NCBI RefSeq assembly: GCF_023898865.1
Contig: NZ_JAGSOV010000009.1
Location: forward strand, 248,001-312,000
Source of the DNA: Pseudonocardia humida
GTDB taxonomy: Bacteria > Actinomycetota > Actinomycetes > Mycobacteriales > Pseudonocardiaceae
Direction of reading: 5' to 3'
Length of the DNA stretch: 64,000 nucleotides
In this document: piece by piece, positions 58,982-64,000 of the stretch
Numbering within the stretch: position 1 is the first letter of the stretch
How the letters are laid out: every line of letters begins with the position of its first letter
Notes under the pieces: generated by a model
What the model was told of the DNA's origin: nothing
What the model saw: only the letters and a program-made list of their open reading frames with translations
The model's database searches: none
Translations under genes and position numbers: made by a program

Positions 58982-60819
58982 ACGGCGACGGCGGCGGGCG
59001 GGAGGTCGACCCGCACCGCACGCCCGTTGCGGGCCTCGACGACGACCTGCTCGGCCTGGTCGGGGTCGGATCCGTAGCGCAGGTCGAGGGCTTCGCCGGG
59101 AGCGTGCAGCCCGGCGTCGACCGTCACCCAGGCCGAGCGGGGCCGCGCCGGATCGGTGTTGATCAGGCACAGCACCTCGCGCCGGTCCAGGATCCGCGAC
59201 CAGCCCACGACGCCGCGGACCGGCCCGCCGAAGCCGGACGGCAGCCCGAAGTCGAGCCCGTTGCCCGAGACCTCCCGCAGGTACTGGCGGCCCCGGCGGA
59301 CCGCGGGCTCGGCCCGGCGCAGCGCGGCCAGCTCGCCGATGCGCGCGTAGAGCGGCGCGTCCTCGTCGAAGACGTGCCGGTCGCGGCTGCGGAACGGCCC
59401 GAACGCCCCGCCGAACATGGCCTCGCGCAGGTAGCGGTCGGCGTCCGGGCCGCCGCCCTCGCCGTCGAGCAGCTGCTCGCTGCCGTAGTAGAGGCACGGG
59501 ATGCCGAGGGTCAGCAGGTTGAGCGCGACGACGCCCAGCACGAGCGCCCGCCCGTCCGCGGACGCGGCGAGCCTCGACTTCGCCCCGCCCTGGCGGACCT
59601 GGTCGTGGTCGTCGAAGCCGGTGACGACGGTGTCGCGCAGCCAGGTGTGCGAGTCCTTGCCGATCAGCTCGGAGTTGCGGAACAGGTCGAAGTAGCCGCG
59701 CGGGTCCTCGCGGCCGGTGCCCGCGCCGATCATGCGGCCCTGCACGTCGGCCAGGCCGAGCGCGGCGTCGAGACCGGTGAGCGCCATCGTGTCGATCGCC
59801 TGCGAGCGCGGCCCGGTGATCTCGCCGACCAGCAGGAACCGGTCCTTGCCGATCGACTGGGCGAACTCGTGCACGACCGAGGCGAAGTACCGGGTGGCGC
59901 CGAGGTCCATGTGCTTGACGGTGTCGACCCGGAAGCCGTCGAGGTCGGCGTGCCCGATCCACCAGCAGTAGGCGCGGGTGAGCGCGGCCAGCGCCGGGGA
60001 CGGCCGGTAGTCGTCCAGCTCGCCGCCGCCGTGGGCGACGTCCTTGAGCCCGGCGAAGTCGCCCTCGCGGTACTCGGGGTCGTGGTCCCAGTCGACGATG
60101 CGGCCGCGCCGGGTCCAGGTGCCCGGGTCGTGCAGCTCGGCCGGGAAGACGGCGCCGTCGGGCCACTGCGCGGCGGCGTCGGCCGCGGTGAACGGGACCA
60201 GCCCGCCGCGGCCGTCGCGCCAGCCGGCGACCGGGTGCGTGCGGCCGTCCCAGCGCGGGTCGGGCTGGTCGTATGCGAAGACGTCGCCGGCGTGGTTGAG
60301 CACCACGTCGAGGATCACCCGCAGGCCCTGGGCGTGCGCGGCGGCGGCCAGCTCGCGCAGGTCGTCGGCGGTGCCGAAGTGCGGGTCGACGGCGAGGAAG
60401 TCCTGGGTGGCGTAGCCGTGGTACGGGTCGGCGGCGCCGGCCTGCGGGACGGCCTGCTTGAGCACCGGGCTGATCCACAGCGCGGTGGCGCCGAGCCGGC
60501 GGAGGTAGCCGAGCTTGGACGCGACGCCGGCCAGGGTGCCGCCCACCCAGGACAGCCCGGCCGCCCGCCACGCCGCGGCGTCCGGCTCGGTGGCGACGGC
60601 GCTGCCGCCGTCGCCGGGGCCGAACCGGGGCGTCGGGCCGGGGACCGGCCGGCCCGCGGCGTCGCGGTGGCCGTCCTCGCGGCCGTCGGAGAACCGGTCG
60701 ACCAGCAGGAAGTAGAGGACCTCGTCGGCCCAGTCGGAGGGGGACGGCGTCATCGCCGCGACGTCGAAGCCCGTGAAGTCCAGATCGGCAACCCTGCGCA
60801 CGTCGTGAGTGAGTACCAC
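58972..60819 (-). CDS. Alpha-amylase family glycoside hydrolase (GH13)
   Basis: A 615-residue cytoplasmic-looking GH13 enzyme without signal peptide. Region I is DVVLNHAGD (171-179), region II GFRVDTVKH with nucleophile D299, region III VGEITG with acid E333 and region IV FDDHDQ (H405, D406). The C-terminal beta domain is present. It may act on maltodextrins or trehalose-type sugars; specificity is not clear. The start is GTG at 60819, just after an imperfect palindrome. Confidence 0.93.
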   Translation of the reverse strand: MVLTHDVRRVADLDFTGFDVAAMTPSPSDWADEVLYFLLVDRFSDGREDGHRDAAGRPVPGPTPRFGPGDGGSAVATEPDAAAWRAAGLSWVGGTLAGVASKLGYLRRLGATALWISPVLKQAVPQAGAADPYHGYATQDFLAVDPHFGTADDLRELAAAAHAQGLRVILDVVLNHAGDVFAYDQPDPRWDGRTHPVAGWRDGRGGLVPFTAADAAAQWPDGAVFPAELHDPGTWTRRGRIVDWDHDPEYREGDFAGLKDVAHGGGELDDYRPSPALAALTRAYCWWIGHADLDGFRVDTVKHMDLGATRYFASVVHEFAQSIGKDRFLLVGEITGPRSQAIDTMALTGLDAALGLADVQGRMIGAGTGREDPRGYFDLFRNSELIGKDSHTWLRDTVVTGFDDHDQVRQGGAKSRLAASADGRALVLGVVALNLLTLGIPCLYYGSEQLLDGEGGGPDADRYLREAMFGGAFGPFRSRDRHVFDEDAPLYARIGELAALRRAEPAVRRGRQYLREVSGNGLDFGLPSGFGGPVRGVVGWSRILDRREVLCLINTDPARPRSAWVTVDAGLHAPGEALDLRYGSDPDQAEQVVVEARNGRAVRVDLPPAAVAVYR

Positions 60820-60835
60820 GGTCCGGGCCGTGATA
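60814..60835. promoter_or_regulatory. Operator-like inverted repeat at the amylase start
   Basis: TACCACGG (60814-60821) and CCGTGATA (60828-60835) form an 8-bp inverted repeat with one mismatch. It covers the amylase start codon and the gap to the upstream TetR gene. It could be an operator for a sugar or TetR-type regulator. Confidence 0.4.
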
Positions 60836-60840
60836 CGCGC

Positions 60841-61332
60841 TCACGCCAGGGCTCGGCGCAGGACCGCCTCGATGGTGGCCGCCGAGGGCGGCTCGTCGGC
60901 GATCAGCCCCTGCAGCATCACACCATCGTTGGCGGCGACGGCGGCCCGCACGGCCGCCGGGTCGTCGCACCACCGCGACAGCAGCTCGGTCAGCAGGTCC
61001 GTCCACAGCCGCGCGGCGGGGCGCAGTGCCGGGCGTCGTGCGGCCAGCAGGTACACCTCGTACTCGGCGATGGCCCGGCCGCGGTCCTCGCGCAGGTAGG
61101 AGGCCGTGAGCGCGGCGAGGTCGGCCAGCGTGGCCCCGTCCGCCATCCGCTCGCCCACCTCGGCGGCGAACCGCTCGGCGCAGGCGGTGATCACGGCGAC
61201 CAGGAGGTCGTCGACCGTCGGGAAGTGGTAGGTGCCGGCGGTGGCCGCGACCCCGGCCTCCCTGGCGACCGCACGGTGGGTGACGGCGCCGACCCCCTCG
61301 CGCTCGACGAGCCGCAGCGCGGCCTCCACCAA
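60841..61332 (-). CDS. TetR-family regulator of the SMR pump, start uncertain
   Basis: From the GTG at 61332 the protein has 163 residues (LVEREGVGAVTHRAVAREAG, then GTYHFPTVDDLLVAVI). Helix 1 of the HTH normally begins about 15 residues earlier; that part (RVERGRRRRQQL) is encoded in frame, but the only start beyond it is CTG at 61383, which would overlap the SMR stop as CTGA. Translation from CTG or TTG 61335 is possible. It probably represses the SMR gene. Confidence 0.8.
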   Translation of the reverse strand: MVEAALRLVEREGVGAVTHRAVAREAGVAATAGTYHFPTVDDLLVAVITACAERFAAEVGERMADGATLADLAALTASYLREDRGRAIAEYEVYLLAARRPALRPAARLWTDLLTELLSRWCDDPAAVRAAVAANDGVMLQGLIADEPPSAATIEAVLRRALA

Positions 61333-61379
61333 CTGCTGGCGGCGGCGCCTGCCGCGCTCGACGCGCCCGTCCGGCGCGC

Positions 61380-61703
61380 TCAGCGCGCCGCGCCGAGTTC
61401 GAGGGCGACCACGCCGCCCACCACCGCGATCAATCCGCCGATCTGCACGGCCGTCAGCGTCTCACCCAGGAACACCGCCCCGATCAGCGCGATGAGCGCG
61501 ATCCCGGCCGCCGCCCACACCGCGTAGGCCACGCCGATCGCCATCCCCATCGCCAGCACCCTGGTCAGCAGCCAGAACGCCGTCACGTAGCCGACGACCA
61601 CCAGCACCGAGGGCACGAGCTTCGAGAAGCCCTCGGACAACCGCAGGCTGATCGTCGCCGTCACCTCCGCGGCGATGGCCGCGGCCAGCAGTACCCACAC
61701 CAT
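61380..61703 (-). CDS. Small multidrug resistance (SMR) transporter
   Basis: A 107-residue four-helix efflux protein of the EmrE/QacE family. The essential Glu is E13 in AAAIAAEVTATISLRL. YVTAFWLLTRVLAMGMAIGV and GIALIALIGAVFLGE fit helices 2-4. It exports cationic compounds as a dimer with proton antiport. GAGGGAG 5 nt before the ATG is a good ribosome site. It shares an operon with the TetR regulator. Confidence 0.95.
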   Translation of the reverse strand: MVWVLLAAAIAAEVTATISLRLSEGFSKLVPSVLVVVGYVTAFWLLTRVLAMGMAIGVAYAVWAAAGIALIALIGAVFLGETLTAVQIGGLIAVVGGVVALELGAAR

Positions 61704-61775
61704 GTCGTCTCCCTCGTCCAGAACTATCTGAACAAGTGTCGCACTTTCTGGCGCGCGGCTGCCCTGTGCCGCCGG

Positions 61776-62447
61776 TCACCCCGCCCAGCGGTACCGGCGC
61801 TCCGGACGCCCGGTGCCGCCGTAGCGCAGCCGCACGGTCGCCGCGCCGACGGCCACGAAGTGCTCCAGGTAGCGCCGCGCGCTCACCCGCGACAGCTCGG
61901 TCAGCTCGGCGCACTCGCTGGCCGACAGGTCGCCGTCCTGCCCGCGCAGCACCCGCTCCACCAGCTGCGCGGTCGGCTCGGTGAGCCCCTTGGGCAGCCG
62001 GGTGGTGGCCGCGCCGCGCCGGCCGCCGAAGACGGTGTCGATGTCGTGCTGCCCGGCCCGCTCCAGCCCGGACAGCCGGGCCCGGATCCGCTCCACCCGC
62101 TCGACCTGCTCGCGCAGCGCCCGCGCGTCGAACGGCTTGACCAGGTAGTGGCTCGCGCCGCCGTGCAGCGCGGCGGTGACCGTCGCCGGGTCGTCGGCCG
62201 CGGTGATGACCAGCACGAACGGGTCGTCCGGGGCGCCGGTGCGCAGCGCCCGCAGCACGTCGAGGCCCGACGTGTCGGGCAGGTAGACGTCGAGCAGCAC
62301 CAGGTCGGGGCGCAGCCGCCCGGCCAGCGCCACCGCCTCGGCCCCGCTGTGCGCCACCCCGACGACCGCGCAACCCGCGATCCGCTCCACGTAGGCGCTG
62401 TGGATCCGGGCCACCATGAAGTCGTCGTCGACGACGAGGACGCGCAT
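61776..62447 (-). CDS. CitB/DcuR-family response regulator
   Basis: A 223-residue regulator. The receiver domain has acidic DDD (7-9), phospho-acceptor D53 (LLDVYLPD) and lysine in HYLVKPF. The C-terminal HTH (about 165-215) is of the CitB type: SASECAELTELSRVSARRYL. Such pairs sense di- or tricarboxylates and switch on their transporters; no transporter is visible before the edge. ATG 62447 overlaps the kinase stop by one base. Confidence 0.95.
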   Translation of the reverse strand: MRVLVVDDDFMVARIHSAYVERIAGCAVVGVAHSGAEAVALAGRLRPDLVLLDVYLPDTSGLDVLRALRTGAPDDPFVLVITAADDPATVTAALHGGASHYLVKPFDARALREQVERVERIRARLSGLERAGQHDIDTVFGGRRGAATTRLPKGLTEPTAQLVERVLRGQDGDLSASECAELTELSRVSARRYLEHFVAVGAATVRLRYGGTGRPERRYRWAG

Positions 62448-63991
62448 CACGCGCGCACCGGCAGCTCGGCGGTGAACACCGCGCCGGCGTCGTCGGCGGG
62501 GTCGTTGTGCACGGTGATCCGCCCGCCGCGGCGCAGGCACACCTGCCGGGCCAGCGCGAGCCCCAGCCCGCGCTCCCCCTCGGCGGCGGCCTTGGTGGTG
62601 AAGCCGCGTCGGAACACCTCCTGCGCCAGGCCCTCCCCGACCCCGGGCCCGGAGTCGCGCACCCGGACCCGCACCCCGTCGTCCACGCCCACCTCCACCC
62701 AGCGCGGCGCCGGGGTCGCGGCCACCGCGTCCAGCGCGTTGTCGACCAGGTTGCCCAGCACCGTGACCAGGTCGGTGGACAGCGTCGCGTCGCCGGGCAC
62801 CGCGGCCATCCGGGCGCCGGGCACCAGCCGCAGCGCCACCCCGCGCTCGGCGGCCAGGCTGGCCTTGGCCACCAGCAGCGCGGCCGCCGCCGGGTCGCCG
62901 ACCCGGTTGGCCACCTCGCGCTGCCAGCCCTCGCTGCCCTGCGCGACGTCGGCGACGAACCGGCGGACCTCGTCGTACTCGCCGAGCTCGGCCAGCCCGG
63001 CGATGGTGTGCAGCCGGTTGGTGAACTCGTGCGCCTGGGCCCGCAGCGTGTCGGTGACGTGCCGGGACGCGTCGAGGCGGTGCTCCAGTGTGGCCAGCTC
63101 GGTGCGGTCGCGCAGGGTCACCACCGCGCCGACCGGCTCGCCGTGCACGGACACGGCCATCCGGTTGAGAACGAGCACGCGGGCGCCGCGCAGCACCACC
63201 TGGTCCTCCCCCGCGACCGCGCCGGTGAGCACCTCGCGCAGCCGCTGGTCGAGGTCGGCGATGCGGGCGTCGACCGGGATGTCGAGCAGCTCCCGGGCGG
63301 CCGCGTTGATCAGCGTGATGCGGTGCGCGCTGTCCATCCCGACCACGCCCTCCTTGACCCCGAGCAGCATCGCCTCGCGCTGCTGGACCAGCTCGACGAT
63401 CTCGGCGGGCTCCAGCCCGAGCGTCTGCCTGCGCACCCGGCGGGCCAGCAGGAACGACCCGCCCACGCCGAGCACCAGCGCGATCCCGAGCAGCGCGGCG
63501 GTCGGCGCCGGGGCCGCGGTGACGGTGTCGAGCAGCGACGGCGAGTCGACCCGGGTGACGACGGTGCCGACCACGCCGCCCGCGTCGCCGATCACCGGCA
63601 CGTGCGCCACCACCCCGCCCGCCGCCGACCCGACCCGGGCGCGTCCGGGCAGGCCGTCGCCGACGGGGTGGGGCTCGCCGATGCGGGCCGGGTCCTCGTG
63701 GGCGCGGATCACGCCGGTGTCGTCGACGATCGCCACGCCGTCGGCGCCGGAGACGCTCAGCGCGCTCACCGCGAAGGTCGGCAGCGGGTCGTGCAACCCG
63801 CTCTGCAGGGCGGCCCGCACGCCCGCGGTCGCCGCCACGGTCTCGGCCAGCGAGAGCATGCGCCTGCCCTGGGTCTCCTGGAAGGCTGCGCTCTGCTGCA
63901 CCGCGGCCACCCCGGCGACGGCCAGCAGCAGCAGCGCGACGACCGCGAGCTGCCAGGTCAGGAACTGCCGGGCCAGCGTCCGCGCTCCCAC
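62447..63991 (-). CDS. CitA/DcuS-family sensor histidine kinase
   Basis: A 514-residue membrane kinase. Two helices (about 12-32 and 163-185) enclose an extracytoplasmic PAS-like sensor domain (GVAIVDDTGVIRAHEDPARI matches the CitA fold). A cytoplasmic PAS follows, then the SPOB-type box AQAHEFTNRLHTIAGL with H321, and an HATPase with NLVDNALDA and GERGLGLALARQ. The GTG start lies 10 nt from the window edge, so a longer start beyond it cannot be excluded. Confidence 0.93.
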   Translation of the reverse strand: MGARTLARQFLTWQLAVVALLLLAVAGVAAVQQSAAFQETQGRRMLSLAETVAATAGVRAALQSGLHDPLPTFAVSALSVSGADGVAIVDDTGVIRAHEDPARIGEPHPVGDGLPGRARVGSAAGGVVAHVPVIGDAGGVVGTVVTRVDSPSLLDTVTAAPAPTAALLGIALVLGVGGSFLLARRVRRQTLGLEPAEIVELVQQREAMLLGVKEGVVGMDSAHRITLINAAARELLDIPVDARIADLDQRLREVLTGAVAGEDQVVLRGARVLVLNRMAVSVHGEPVGAVVTLRDRTELATLEHRLDASRHVTDTLRAQAHEFTNRLHTIAGLAELGEYDEVRRFVADVAQGSEGWQREVANRVGDPAAAALLVAKASLAAERGVALRLVPGARMAAVPGDATLSTDLVTVLGNLVDNALDAVAATPAPRWVEVGVDDGVRVRVRDSGPGVGEGLAQEVFRRGFTTKAAAEGERGLGLALARQVCLRRGGRITVHNDPADDAGAVFTAELPVRA

Positions 63992-64000
63992 GCCGGGAAG

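Overview
The window is a very GC-rich chromosomal segment from an actinobacterium, most likely a member of the Pseudonocardiaceae (Pseudonocardia-like). The evidence is the codon bias, frequent GTG starts, GTGA/ATGA stop-start overlaps, leaderless genes with TANNNT boxes, DUF397, DUF4244, 6C RNA and an SmpB/tmRNA pair. No rRNA operon, transposase, prophage or CRISPR array is visible.

Layout. 0-2 kb: an SRPBCC protein, a methyltransferase and a divergent XRE-cupin regulator. 2-6.6 kb: tmRNA (ssrA), a membrane coiled-coil protein, an amidohydrolase, smpB and ftsX-ftsE, all on the minus strand. 6.6-7.9 kb: a 1.3 kb gene-free block of nested inverted repeats. 7.9-12.2 kb: a NarL-type two-component system, then purC and purB. 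12.2-18.8 kb: accessory genes (TetR, ECF sigma factor with membrane partner, threonine aldolase, potassium channel, aminotransferase) with several gene relics. 18.8-21.5 kb: a purD-DUF397 fusion and a secreted glycerophosphodiesterase.

21.5-47.8 kb is a conserved actinobacterial block whose order resembles the Mycobacterium tuberculosis Rv3646c-Rv3670 region: NhaP antiporter, ephE-like hydrolase, holin-like membrane protein, arfB, acs, an Rv3662c-like gene, an Ms1/MTS2823-like ncRNA, a HAD phosphatase, 6C RNA, ssd, the tad pilus genes, a DECH helicase, hppA, an Rv3647c-like gene, topA, yqeY, a metallophosphoesterase, tRNA-Pro and a PPOX protein. 48-64 kb is accessory: a nucleotidyltransferase/TPR pair, DUF899, an ECF42-type sigma factor with its DGPF protein, TetR regulators, a DinB protein, a serine hydrolase, an alpha-amylase, an SMR efflux pump and a CitA/CitB-type two-component system running to the right edge.

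The most unusual signal is a family of intergenic repeats at five places (6848, 7586, 7793, 54267 and 57993). Each copy carries CACCGCGCACA and TGTGCGCGGTG boxes set about 20 nt apart around a central palindrome. One copy sits exactly where a glycosyltransferase gene breaks off after 28 codons. Two other palindromic families (27769 and 55109; 12234 and 12603) and several truncated or frameshifted genes show that the accessory stretches have been rearranged by deletion.

All functional calls come from reading the sequence and from family knowledge. No database search was run.
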